Source of the DNA: Hephaestia caeni
GTDB taxonomy: Bacteria; Pseudomonadota; Alphaproteobacteria; Sphingomonadales; Sphingomonadaceae
Direction: 5' to 3'
Assembly (NCBI RefSeq): GCF_003550065.1
Contig: NZ_QXDC01000002.1
Location: forward strand, 62,001 to 126,000
Length of the DNA: 64,000 bases
Below are positions 1-8,030 of this stretch, piece by piece (positions within the stretch are counted from its first letter, which is position 1; every line of letters starts with the position of its first letter). The notes under the pieces are model-generated. The model searched no databases and was not told the origin of the DNA. It worked only from the letters and a program-made list of their open reading frames with translations. The translations under genes were made by a program, and so were the position numbers.

Positions 1-688
1 GCATCGTTACGGCGCGCCGCTCGATCCGATGCCCCCCGCGAGCGATTATTTCGTCAACGTGATCGGCAACCGGCTGTTCGGCAACAGCAATTCCTCGCGC
101 AATTCGGGCGCGACGCGGATCACGATGGAGACGCGCGGGCTGATCGAAGGCAATGTCGCCGCCTATAATTCGGGCTTCTACCTCCAGCGCACCGAGACGA
201 AGGTGGTCAACAACACCATCCTCGAGAACCTCATCCTGATCGAGAGCAAGGATTATCTGAAACCCAGCATCTTCGACAACAACATCGTCTGGGGCTCGAT
301 CGAATACGATACCAAGGCGCGCGTGACGAATTCGCTGTTCCGCGACGGATTCAAGGGTAACGAAACGGGCGAGCCCAGCTTTATCGACGACGAGCGCCAT
401 ATCGCCCCGCTCGGCGTCACCTATGCCACGGACAGCTATCAGACGAGGATGTTGCTTGCCGATCCGATCGACCCGGCTGATCTCGAAGGCCGCGCGGTGT
501 TCGGCGACGGCAAATGGGCAGTCATCAAGAACGCCACCGCGAACAGCCTGACGCTGTGGGGCGACATGCGCGGCGTCCGCAACCTGACGGTCGTGTCGCA
601 ATACCGCCAGACCGCGGATTCGAAGGGTGCCGGGAAGGGGGCGGACGCCGTAAAAAAAAAGACCCTAGCTGGGCTCCCCACCGGATAA
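1..688 (+). CDS. Right-handed beta-helix protein, C-terminal part (partial at window edge)
   Basis: The frame is open from the left edge with no start in view, so this is the 3' part of a longer gene. The translation has the asparagine- and valine-rich short turns of a parallel beta-helix (NVIGNRLFGNSNSS, KVVNNTILENL, FDNNIVWGSI), as in pectate-lyase or chondroitinase-B-like polysaccharide-active proteins. The last natural-looking residues are GAGKGADA near nt 640. After that the frame enters an A9 tract (652-660) and ends at a stop at 686-688 in sequence that belongs to the next gene in another frame. It was probably secreted, but the signal peptide is outside the window. A polysaccharide lyase or sugar epimerase role is inferred from fold and neighbours; the exact family cannot be given. 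Confidence 0.6.
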   Translation, partial: HRYGAPLDPMPPASDYFVNVIGNRLFGNSNSSRNSGATRITMETRGLIEGNVAAYNSGFYLQRTETKVVNNTILENLILIESKDYLKPSIFDNNIVWGSIEYDTKARVTNSLFRDGFKGNETGEPSFIDDERHIAPLGVTYATDSYQTRMLLADPIDPADLEGRAVFGDGKWAVIKNATANSLTLWGDMRGVRNLTVVSQYRQTADSKGAGKGADAVKKKTLAGLPTG

Positions 689-1545
689 ACAAGGCGATCG
701 AGCTGCTCGAGCGCGGGCAGCCGATCTATTATGCCGATGCCTATGGCGGCTATGACGAAGGGGTGCGCCTGGGCGGCACCTGGGCCGATTATATCACCTA
801 CAATATGGAGCACGCGCCGCTCGATTTCGCGCTGCTTCACGAGTTCATGCGCGGGCTGGTCGATGCGGGGCCGACCAGGAGCGGGCACCGCACCCCGGCG
901 GTGATCGTGGTGCTGCCGATGCTCGGAACCAGCCCACAGGCGGTCGAGGCGAATAGCTGGATGATCGAGCAGGCGCTGGCGCAGGGCGTGCATGGCCTCC
1001 ACCTCGCCCGCGCACAGGACCCCGAAGCCGTGGAACGCTATGTGCGCGCGGCGCGCTATCCGTTTCACAAGCAGGGCACGAACAGTGTCGGCGAAGGCCT
1101 GCGCGGATGGGGAAGCCAGAAATTCGCCGCCTGGGTGTGGGGGGTGAGTCCGCGGGAATATCTGGAGCGAGCGGACGTCTGGCCGCTCAATCCCAAGGGC
1201 GAGATCATGCTCGGGGTGAAGATCGAGGATCGCGTCGCGCTCGCCAATGCGCCCAGGACGCTCGCCGTGCCGGGGATCGCCTTCGCCGAGCACGGGCCGC
1301 GAGACATGGGGTTGTCCTACGGCCACCTCGAGGGCCGCGCCGATCCGCCCGTGCCGCCCGAGGTCAATGCGGCAGGCGACAAGGTGCTCGCGCTCACCAG
1401 GAAGAACGGGATATTCTTCCTCGACAACGTGCTGCCGGACAATGTCGCGGCGCAGCTCGATCGTGGCGTGATGATCGGCGCGGGGCGGCGTGAGGATTCG
1501 GCCGAGGCCGGCCGCGATCATACCCATCGCAAGATGCCGTGGTGA
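649..1545 (+). CDS. HpcH/HpaI-family aldolase lacking a visible start codon
   Basis: From about nt 682 (RINKAIELLERGQPIYY) to the stop at 1545 (ending RKMPW) the frame encodes a full-length HpcH/HpaI aldolase domain. Members are class II metal-dependent TIM-barrel enzymes that cleave 2-keto-3-deoxy acids to pyruvate plus an aldehyde. Family landmarks include NMEHAPLD, the GHRTPAVIV strand, GVHGLHLARA, LGVKIED and VPGIAFAEHGPRDMG. There is no ATG, GTG or TTG at the expected start. The codons before RINK read through KKKDPSWAPH into the A9 tract, whose upstream side is in the beta-helix frame. One extra A would join both proteins into a single reading frame. This is therefore a fusion needing slippage, a frameshift or deletion scar, or a sequencing indel. 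The role fits the acid-sugar pathway downstream. Confidence 0.65.
   Translation, partial: RKKKDPSWAPHRINKAIELLERGQPIYYADAYGGYDEGVRLGGTWADYITYNMEHAPLDFALLHEFMRGLVDAGPTRSGHRTPAVIVVLPMLGTSPQAVEANSWMIEQALAQGVHGLHLARAQDPEAVERYVRAARYPFHKQGTNSVGEGLRGWGSQKFAAWVWGVSPREYLERADVWPLNPKGEIMLGVKIEDRVALANAPRTLAVPGIAFAEHGPRDMGLSYGHLEGRADPPVPPEVNAAGDKVLALTRKNGIFFLDNVLPDNVAAQLDRGVMIGAGRREDSAEAGRDHTHRKMPW
652..660 (+). other. A9 homopolymer at the junction of two out-of-frame coding regions
   Basis: Nine consecutive A residues in otherwise GC-rich coding sequence mark the point where the beta-helix frame and the aldolase frame meet. Re-reading one A (a -1 shift) or adding one A makes the two continuous (GADAVKKKDPSWAPH). 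Such tracts are known slippage sites and also common indel artefacts. Confidence 0.7.
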
Positions 1546-1588
1546 CGGGAATACCCGGCACTCGCGGATGACCGCGTCTGGAGATGTC

Positions 1589-2755
1589 ATGAAAATCACC
1601 GAGATCGTCGAGCAAACCGTTTCGATCGGCTCGCCGATCCGCAACGCCGTGATCGATTTTTCCGCGATGACCGTTTCGGCCGTCGCCGTCAGGACCGACC
1701 ATGTCGTCGAGGGGCGGCCGCTGGTGGGCTATGGGTTCAGTTCGAACGGCCGATACGCGCAGGGCGGCATTCTGCGCGAGCGGATCATTCCGCGGCTCCT
1801 CGCTGCCGATCCCGACGCCTTGGTCGATGCGTCGGGCGTCCTCGATCCCTTCAAATGCTGGGACACGATGGTGCGCAACGAGAAGCCCGGCGGCCACGGC
1901 GAGCGATCGGTGGCCGTGGGGACTATCGACATGGCGTTGTGGGATCTCGCCGCGAAAGCCGAAGGCGTGCCGCTCTATCGGCTGCTTGCCGATCGGTATC
2001 GCGGCGTCGTCGCGGACCCCGCTGTCGAGGTCTATGCCGCGGGCGGCTATTATTATCCGGGCGAGCAGGAAACGAAGCTTCAGGACGAGCTGAAAAGCTA
2101 TCTCGACATGGGTTTCACCGCCGTGAAGATGAAGATCGGCGGCGCCCCGCTCAAGGACGATCTCCGGCGGATCGAGGCCGCGCTTGCGGTTACGGGTGGC
2201 GGTGACGCATTGGCCGTCGATGCCAATGCCCGCTTCGATGTCGCGACTGCGCTCGCTTACGCGCGGGCGATGCGGCCTTATGGGCTGCGATGGTATGAGG
2301 AGCCGGTCGAGGTACTGGATTTCGCGGGACTGGCCGAGGTCGCGGCGGCGGCGTCGATGCCGATTGCGACCGGCGAGAATATCTTCTCGATGGTCGATTC
2401 GCGCAATCTCGTGCGGTACGGCGGCCTCGATCCGGCGCAGGATTACCTGCAAATGGACCCCGCGTTGAGCTATGGCCTTGTCGAGTATCTGCGCACGCTC
2501 GACATGCTGGCGTCGCACGGCTGGTCGGCGCGGCGGTGCGTGCCGCACGGCGGGCATCAGTTCGGGCTTCATCTCGCCGCCGGCCTGGGCCTGATGGGTA
2601 ACGAGGCCTATCCGAAGGTATTCGAGCCCTTCGGCCGGTTCGCCCCCGACATGACGTTGGCGAACGGCAAGGTCACGCTGACCGACCACCCCGGCATCGG
2701 GTATGAGGCGATCGATGAAATTTATCGTATCTTGTCAACGGAAACGTTGTCATAG
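1589..2755 (+). CDS. tarD: D(-)-tartrate dehydratase-like enolase-superfamily enzyme
   Basis: A 388-aa mandelate-racemase/enolase superfamily acid-sugar dehydratase. It resembles the D(-)-tartrate dehydratase of Bradyrhizobium as I remember it: N-terminal SPIRNA, GYGFSSNGRYAQGG, NEKPGGHGERSVAVGTIDMA, and YAAGGYYYPG. Catalytic residues are visible: K180-M-K182 (KxK base), metal ligands D211, E237 and E263, and H320 in PHGGHQ. The expected reaction is dehydration of D-tartrate to oxaloacetate, or of a close C4 acid sugar. The ATG at 1589 has a GGAG five bases upstream; an in-frame ATG at 1568 is possible. The gene follows the aldolase by about 43 bp. A LacI-type operator overlaps its last codons. 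Substrate identity is inferred from motif agreement, not proven. Confidence 0.82.
   Translation: MKITEIVEQTVSIGSPIRNAVIDFSAMTVSAVAVRTDHVVEGRPLVGYGFSSNGRYAQGGILRERIIPRLLAADPDALVDASGVLDPFKCWDTMVRNEKPGGHGERSVAVGTIDMALWDLAAKAEGVPLYRLLADRYRGVVADPAVEVYAAGGYYYPGEQETKLQDELKSYLDMGFTAVKMKIGGAPLKDDLRRIEAALAVTGGGDALAVDANARFDVATALAYARAMRPYGLRWYEEPVEVLDFAGLAEVAAAASMPIATGENIFSMVDSRNLVRYGGLDPAQDYLQMDPALSYGLVEYLRTLDMLASHGWSARRCVPHGGHQFGLHLAAGLGLMGNEAYPKVFEPFGRFAPDMTLANGKVTLTDHPGIGYEAIDEIYRILSTETLS
2733..2752. promoter_or_regulatory. Putative LacI-family operator before the lacI-type gene
   Basis: TGTCAACGGAAACGTTGTCA is an inverted repeat (TGnCAACG-N4-CGTTGnCA, 14 of 20 positions symmetric). It overlaps the last codons of the dehydratase and lies 60 bp before the LacI-family gene. 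Read on the minus strand it contains TGACAACGTTTCC, nearly the same as the site at the TBDR promoter (TGGCAACGTTTTC). This suggests autoregulation. Confidence 0.5.
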
Positions 2756-2811
2756 AACGGCTTGGCATCATTGACGCCGATCATCGCGACGCATCACTCG
2801 AAACGGAACCA

Positions 2812-3831
2812 TTGAAGACCATGACCAGCCTGCGCAAGGTGGCCGATTACGCCAAGGTTTCGATTTCCACTGTGTCGCGGGTGATCAACAACGTGCCGCT
2901 CGTCGATCCCAAGACCCGCCAACGGGTGGAGGCGGCGATCCGCGAACTCAATTACGTGCCCAACAGAGTGGCGCAGCGGCTGCGCAGTTCGGCGCGCAAG
3001 GGCCTGATCGGCCTGGTGCTGCCCGATATCCAGAATCCGTTCTACGTCGACGTGATCCGCGGGGTGGAGGCTTATGCCTACCAGCATAATTTCGCCGTGA
3101 TGATCGGTAATTTCGGGCAGAACGAAACGCGCCAGAAGCTGTATCTCGATATCTTCAAGTCGGAGGCGGTCGACGGCCTTATCGTCGCGCCGTCGCAGGG
3201 CGAGAACCGGCATATCCTCGATGCCATCGCGGAAGGGTTCAGCGTCGTCTGCATCGATCGCGGCCTTGGTGACGTCGACGTCGATGTGGTGAAGGTGAAC
3301 AACCGCAAGGGCGCTTTCACCGCGACCGAATATCTGATCGAGCTGGGGCACCGCCGGATCGCACATATCGCGGGGCTGTCGCATATTCCGACGACCACCG
3401 AGCGAGTCGGCGGGTACAAGGCGGCGATGGAAAAGCACGGCGTCGATGTGATCGATGAACTGGTCCGCTATTCCAAATCCGATTACGAAAGCGGCGCGGC
3501 GATCATGCAGGAACTGTTGGACCTTGCCGAACGCCCGACCGCGGTTTTCGCCGCGAACAATCTGCTGACTCTCGGCGCTCTCAAGACGATTTATGATAAC
3601 GATCTCATTGTGCCGGATGATATTTCCATCATCGGTTTCGACGATATGTACTGGTCAGTGTCGCTCAATCCGCCGCTTACGGCGGTTCAGCAGTCGGGTT
3701 ACGATATCGGGAACAAGGCCACCGAACTTCTGATCCAGCGAGTCGGGGCGGCGGCCCGGCACAGCACGAATGTCATTTTCGAAACCACGCTGGTCAAGCG
3801 GAAGTCTTGCAAGAAACTGACAAGAAACTAA
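2812..3831 (+). CDS. LacI-family transcriptional regulator
   Basis: About 339 aa. The N-terminal helix-turn-helix (SLRKVADYAKVSISTVSRVI, residues 5-24) and hinge helix (NRVAQRLRSS) are followed by a type-1 periplasmic-binding-protein-like ligand domain (GLIGLVLPDIQNPFY to the C terminus). It is the normal length for a LacI/GalR repressor. Translation may begin at the TTG at 2812 or the ATG at 2821; neither has a strong ribosome site. It sits between a sugar-acid dehydratase and a TBDR, and matching inverted repeats occur just upstream of itself and inside the TBDR promoter. It is therefore probably the local repressor, with the sugar or acid sugar as inducer. The effector cannot be read from sequence. 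Confidence 0.9.
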   Translation: MKTMTSLRKVADYAKVSISTVSRVINNVPLVDPKTRQRVEAAIRELNYVPNRVAQRLRSSARKGLIGLVLPDIQNPFYVDVIRGVEAYAYQHNFAVMIGNFGQNETRQKLYLDIFKSEAVDGLIVAPSQGENRHILDAIAEGFSVVCIDRGLGDVDVDVVKVNNRKGAFTATEYLIELGHRRIAHIAGLSHIPTTTERVGGYKAAMEKHGVDVIDELVRYSKSDYESGAAIMQELLDLAERPTAVFAANNLLTLGALKTIYDNDLIVPDDISIIGFDDMYWSVSLNPPLTAVQQSGYDIGNKATELLIQRVGAAARHSTNVIFETTLVKRKSCKKLTRN

Positions 3832-3910
3832 AATATCTGAAATTGGCGAACCGGTCCGCACGTGAGCGGTGCCTGCGATTCGCCCTGCCGCGGCCACGTC
3901 GCAAACACTC

Positions 3911-3939
3911 TTGACCCCCAATGAAAACGTTGCCATTAA
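3911..3939 (+). promoter_or_regulatory. Promoter of the TBDR gene with embedded LacI-type operator
   Basis: TTGACC (3911-3916) and CATTAA (3934-3939) are separated by 17 bp and look like sigma70 -35 and -10 elements. The spacer and -10 carry the palindrome AATGAAAACGTTGCCATT (3920-3937, 14 of 18 symmetric). Its core TGAAAACGTTGCCA fits the TGnnAnCGnTnnCA pattern typical of LacI-family operators. A repressor bound there would block RNA polymerase directly. The start codon is about 105 bp downstream. Confidence 0.55.
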
Positions 3940-4044
3940 AGCATCACTAGATCGAGCAACGGCAGGATTTTCGCTCATCCACCACGGAACATGCGTGCGG
4001 TGGAGCGGGGAAGTCTGTGTCAAAATGCCAGGAGGGGAGGGGGA

Positions 4045-6876
4045 ATGGGACACGGTTTCAAAGCGATGATGGGCGCCACCATCTGCGGTGCAGCGTTCAA
4101 CCTTGCCATCGTCAGCGCGGCGTATGCGCAATCGGCAGGGAGCATCACCGGCACCGTTTCCAGCGAAGGGGGCGGCAACGTGCTGCCCGGAGCGGTCGTC
4201 ACGCTGGAGGGCACCGAATATCGCGCCGTCACGGGCCGCGACGGCAGCTATCGCCTGGCGGACATCGCGCCGGGAACGTACACGCTGACCGTTTCCTATG
4301 TCGGTTTCGCTGATTACCGCGACACCGTCACGATCGGCGACAACGGTGCGATCGCCAAGAAGATCGCCCTCCGGGCCGAGGCGAGCGACATCGCGTCGGG
4401 GCGCGCCGACATGGGCGAGATCCTGGTGCAGGGTTATCGGTTCGGCACGACCAAGTCGTTGAACGAACAGAAGGAAGCCGCAAATATCAAGAACGTCATC
4501 TCCGAGGAGATGATCTCGAGCTTCCCCGATCTCAATACCGCCAACGTGCTGTCGCGCGTACCGGGTGTTTCGAGCGACGGGCGTTTCGTCTCCATCCGCG
4601 GCACCGCGCCGCAGATGACCGAGGTCACCATCAACGGCGAGCAGGTCGCCTTCTCGAACTCCTCCGATCGGTCGGTGGAACTCAACGTGGTTTCCGCAGC
4701 GCAGCTTTCGGGGATCGAGGTCACCAAGGTCGTCACGCCCGACATGGATGCGACGGCGGTCGGCGGCGCGATCAACCTGAAGACGCGCGGTGCGTTCGAC
4801 TATAACGGGCGCCGGATCGTCGTCGATGCGGGCGCCGGCCGAAATTCGATCGCGGACGGCACCGATCTGCGTGCTTCGGGCTTCTTCTCCGACGTGATCG
4901 GTGCCGATGACAGCATCGGGCTGGCACTCGGCGCCAACTTCGCGCGCACCAATACCGAGCAGCATATCATGGAGGCGCGGTGGGAAGAAAATGAGGACGT
5001 GAACGGCAATACGTTGCCTTACGCCTTCAGAGAGGCGACCGCGACCTATTCCAAGAATGTCCGCGATTGGTACGGAGTCAACGGTCGCATAGATTTCAGA
5101 CCCAGCCCCACCACCAGCCTGTACGCGTCCGGCGTCTATAACGTTCGCTATGACGACCAGGATCGCCAGAATCTTCGGCATCGGTTCGATCGCGGGGACT
5201 ATCTGTCGGCCGATGCGGTGGAAGGCGCGCGCGCCATCATGGGGCTGCACGACCGGATGGAGCGGCAGTTGATCACCTCCTACATGCTCGGCGGCGAGCA
5301 ATATATCGGCGATTCGACGATCGAATTCTCGCTGTCGCACAGCAAGGCCTATACGAAGAAGAGCAACGGCCAGCTCAAGCCCGAATTCGAGGCGCGAGGG
5401 CTCGATTACGCGTTCAGCGATCTGGACACCCGCCATCCGCACTGGACGATCACCAACGGCGTCGACCTGACCGATGGCGACATCTACAAATTCGACACGC
5501 TGGACCTCCGTTACGAGAACACGACCAGCAAGATCGATACCGCGCGGCTCGATTTCACCAAGCCGATCACGTTCGGCAGCGATACCGGCAGCATCAAGAT
5601 CGGCGCCAAGTACAGTCGGCAACACAAGGTCCGCGCGGATATCCGCAACCAATACCATTGGGCGGGCGACGACGATCTGACGCTGACGCCCTTCATCGCG
5701 TCGCGCGACGAATATCACCTGAAGAACGGTTACAGCGTCGGCCCGACGACCGATCGCGACGCCTTCCGCAAATTCTGGGAAGACAATCTATCGAGCTTCG
5801 AACTCACTCAGCGCGCCGAGGTCAGCCTCGGTGAGCCGTATGACGCGAAGGAGACCATCTCGAGCGTCTATGCGATGACGACTCAGGAATATGGCGACCT
5901 GCTCGTCCTGGCCGGGGTGCGGGCCGAGTTCCGCAAGCTCGACTATAGTGCGACCAACCTGATTTTGGAGACCAACCAGGATACCGGCACCGATGGCGTC
6001 GTCATCCTCAACGAATTGGTTAACTCCAAGCGCAAATATCATCATTTCTTTCCCAATCTTCAATTCCGCTATCGGATTGGTGAAAGCACGAATATTCGCG
6101 CGGCCTATTCGAAGGGGCTCGCCTTGCCGAACTTCTTCGATGCGACTCCCTATTCGACAACGTCCGTCGAAATCGAGGACGGTGAGATCGACGGGGCGAT
6201 CGTGCGGGGTAACCCAGGGCTCAATCCGGCTGTCTCGCACAACTTCGATCTGCTCGGCGAACATTTCTTCAAGCGGCTCGGGCTTTTGTCTGCCGGGATC
6301 TTTTACAAGAAGATCGAGAACTTCACCTATCTCTCCAGATATGACCAGCCCGACGGCCCGTATGCCGGCCTGGAAGTGCAGCAATATGCCAACGGGGCGA
6401 GTGCCGAACTCGTCGGCGCCGAAATCGCCTGGCAGCAGCAATTCACCTTCCTTCCCGGATTGCTCTCCGGTTTCGGGATCTATGCCAATTACACCTATAC
6501 CGATGCCTTCAACGTCAATCTGGCACCGGACAGCGAGCGCACGTCGCTCGGAGCATTGCCCCAACAGAAGAAGCATGTCGGCAATCTGGCGCTCACCTAT
6601 GAGCGGGGCGCGATCCTCTCGAAGCTTGCGCTCAACTACACCGGAAAATCGATCGATGAAGTTGGCGCCAACGAAGAGGAAGATTTCTGGGACGATAAAC
6701 TCGTTACGGTCGACTTTTCGTTCACGTACAAGTTCCGCAATCATCTCGATTTGTACGTGCAGGGCAACAATCTGACCAATGCCATAAAGTACGCCTATTT
6801 CGGTCGGCCGACCCGATCGGACGAATATTCGCTGACGGGCCGCACCATCACGATCGGCGCGCGGTACACATTCTGA
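4045..6876 (+). CDS. TonB-dependent receptor with N-terminal carboxypeptidase-regulatory-like domain
   Basis: A 943-aa outer-membrane receptor. The ATG at 4045 follows a strong purine-rich ribosome site (GGAGGGGAGGGGGA) and opens a signal peptide ending AAYA at residue 28. Then comes a beta-sandwich CarboxypepD_reg-like domain (SITGTVSS to about residue 110), the TonB box region (GEILVQGYR), the plug (FPDLNTANVLSRVPGVS, VSIRGTAPQMTEVTINGEQV, VTPDMDATAVGGAINLKTR) and a 22-strand barrel ending in the aromatic YTF. This architecture is typical of sphingomonad and SusC-like TBDRs that import oligosaccharides. The promoter carries a LacI operator, and the surrounding genes point to a sugar or uronate oligomer as substrate. 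Confidence 0.93.
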   Translation: MGHGFKAMMGATICGAAFNLAIVSAAYAQSAGSITGTVSSEGGGNVLPGAVVTLEGTEYRAVTGRDGSYRLADIAPGTYTLTVSYVGFADYRDTVTIGDNGAIAKKIALRAEASDIASGRADMGEILVQGYRFGTTKSLNEQKEAANIKNVISEEMISSFPDLNTANVLSRVPGVSSDGRFVSIRGTAPQMTEVTINGEQVAFSNSSDRSVELNVVSAAQLSGIEVTKVVTPDMDATAVGGAINLKTRGAFDYNGRRIVVDAGAGRNSIADGTDLRASGFFSDVIGADDSIGLALGANFARTNTEQHIMEARWEENEDVNGNTLPYAFREATATYSKNVRDWYGVNGRIDFRPSPTTSLYASGVYNVRYDDQDRQNLRHRFDRGDYLSADAVEGARAIMGLHDRMERQLITSYMLGGEQYIGDSTIEFSLSHSKAYTKKSNGQLKPEFEARGLDYAFSDLDTRHPHWTITNGVDLTDGDIYKFDTLDLRYENTTSKIDTARLDFTKPITFGSDTGSIKIGAKYSRQHKVRADIRNQYHWAGDDDLTLTPFIASRDEYHLKNGYSVGPTTDRDAFRKFWEDNLSSFELTQRAEVSLGEPYDAKETISSVYAMTTQEYGDLLVLAGVRAEFRKLDYSATNLILETNQDTGTDGVVILNELVNSKRKYHHFFPNLQFRYRIGESTNIRAAYSKGLALPNFFDATPYSTTSVEIEDGEIDGAIVRGNPGLNPAVSHNFDLLGEHFFKRLGLLSAGIFYKKIENFTYLSRYDQPDGPYAGLEVQQYANGASAELVGAEIAWQQQFTFLPGLLSGFGIYANYTYTDAFNVNLAPDSERTSLGALPQQKKHVGNLALTYERGAILSKLALNYTGKSIDEVGANEEEDFWDDKLVTVDFSFTYKFRNHLDLYVQGNNLTNAIKYAYFGRPTRSDEYSLTGRTITIGARYTF

Positions 6877-6905
6877 TCATGGGAAGCGGGAACACGGGAT
6901 TGGGC

Positions 6906-6926
6906 GGCAGGGCGCGTGCGCCTGCC
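6906..6926. other. GC-rich hairpin between the TBDR and pdxA2-type genes
   Basis: GGCAG-G-GCGC-GT-GCGC-CTGCC can form a nine-pair stem with one bulged G and a two-base loop. No T-run follows, so a classical terminator is not supported. It may be a processing or attenuation structure within the operon. Confidence 0.3.
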
Positions 6927-6984
6927 GAAGCGGTGGGTGCTGCGCCCCACGATATCCAGCCGGCAGTGATTGGGGTTCGCGTTG

Positions 6985-8025
6985 ATGCGTAACGATTATG
7001 TCCTTGGTATTTCGATGGGCGATCCGGCGGGGATCGGCCCCGAGGTGACGGTGAAGGCGCTTGCCGATCCCGCCATGCTCGGTCGCTGCCACCCGATCGT
7101 GGTCGGCGACGCCAACGTCGTGCGGGACGTGATCGGCTTTACCGGGGTGGCGCTCGACATAAACGCGATCACCGCCGTCGATCAGGCGACGTTCGCGCCG
7201 GGTATCATCAATGTCTACGATCTCGCGAATGTGGACATGGCCCGGTTTCGCCTCGGCCAGGTCGATGCGATGTGCGGCCAGGCGGGGTTCGACTATGTCG
7301 CGAAGGTGATCGAACTCGCCATGAACGGCGAGGTCGACGCTACCGTCACCGGCCCGATCAACAAGGAGGCGATGCATCTCGCCGGCCACCGGTTCGGCGG
7401 CCATACCGAGATTTACGCGACCCATACCGGCAGCGAGCAATATGCGATGCTGCTGGTCGAGGAGAACCTCCGGGTGGTCCATGTCTCCACCCATGTCTCG
7501 CTGCGCCAAGCGTGCGATCTCGTCAAGCAAGAGAGGGTGTTCGCTGCCATCGAACTGATCGACGGCGCGTGCAGGCAACTCGGCATCGCGGAGCCTCGCA
7601 TCGGCGTCGCGGGGCTCAATCCCCACGCCAGCGATAACGGCCTTTTCGGCGACGAGGAACGGCAGGAAATCCTGCCCGCGATCCTCCGCGCGCGCGCCGA
7701 CGGCTATCGCGTCGACGGCCCCGTGCCCGCCGACACGCTGTTCCCGAAGGCGATCGGCGGCGTCTATGACGGCGTGGTCGCGATGTACCACGATCAGGGG
7801 CACATCCCCTTCAAGGTCGTGGGATTCGATTGGGATCGCGGCGTCGAGGCGATGAAGAGCGTACGCGGCGTGAACATCACGCTCGGGCTGCCGATCATCC
7901 GCACCTCGGTGGATCATGGCACCGCGATGGAGATTGCGGGGCGCAACATCGCCAGCGCCGACGCGATGGATCTGGCGATCGATTATGCCGTCAGATTGTG
8001 CCGGTCGGCCGCGGCCGGGAACTGA
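6985..8025 (+). CDS. pdxA2: PdxA2-type acid-sugar 4-phosphate dehydrogenase (PdxA family)
   Basis: A 346-aa member of the PdxA family of metal- and NAD-dependent beta-hydroxyacid oxidative decarboxylases. Visible are MGDPAGIGPEV (11-21), GGHTEIYATH, and the three metal-ligand histidines H170, H214 (GLNPHASDNG) and H269 (MYHDQGHIPFK). Next to a DUF1537 kinase, PdxA homologues of this type act not in vitamin B6 synthesis but on D-threonate or D-erythronate 4-phosphate, giving DHAP and CO2 (the published DUF1537/PdxA2 pathway). The ATG at 6985 is preferred over an upstream TTG at 6970. The kinase gene starts five bases after the stop, so they are co-transcribed. A true PdxA cannot be excluded by sequence alone, but the context is clear. 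Confidence 0.88.
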   Translation: MRNDYVLGISMGDPAGIGPEVTVKALADPAMLGRCHPIVVGDANVVRDVIGFTGVALDINAITAVDQATFAPGIINVYDLANVDMARFRLGQVDAMCGQAGFDYVAKVIELAMNGEVDATVTGPINKEAMHLAGHRFGGHTEIYATHTGSEQYAMLLVEENLRVVHVSTHVSLRQACDLVKQERVFAAIELIDGACRQLGIAEPRIGVAGLNPHASDNGLFGDEERQEILPAILRARADGYRVDGPVPADTLFPKAIGGVYDGVVAMYHDQGHIPFKVVGFDWDRGVEAMKSVRGVNITLGLPIIRTSVDHGTAMEIAGRNIASADAMDLAIDYAVRLCRSAAAGN

Positions 8026-8030
8026 CGGTC

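Noticed and set aside
3655..5718. 687-codon minus-strand open frame opposite LacI and the first TBDR.
   Set aside because: No recognisable domain, it spans two real genes and their promoter, and its composition is that of a shadow frame.
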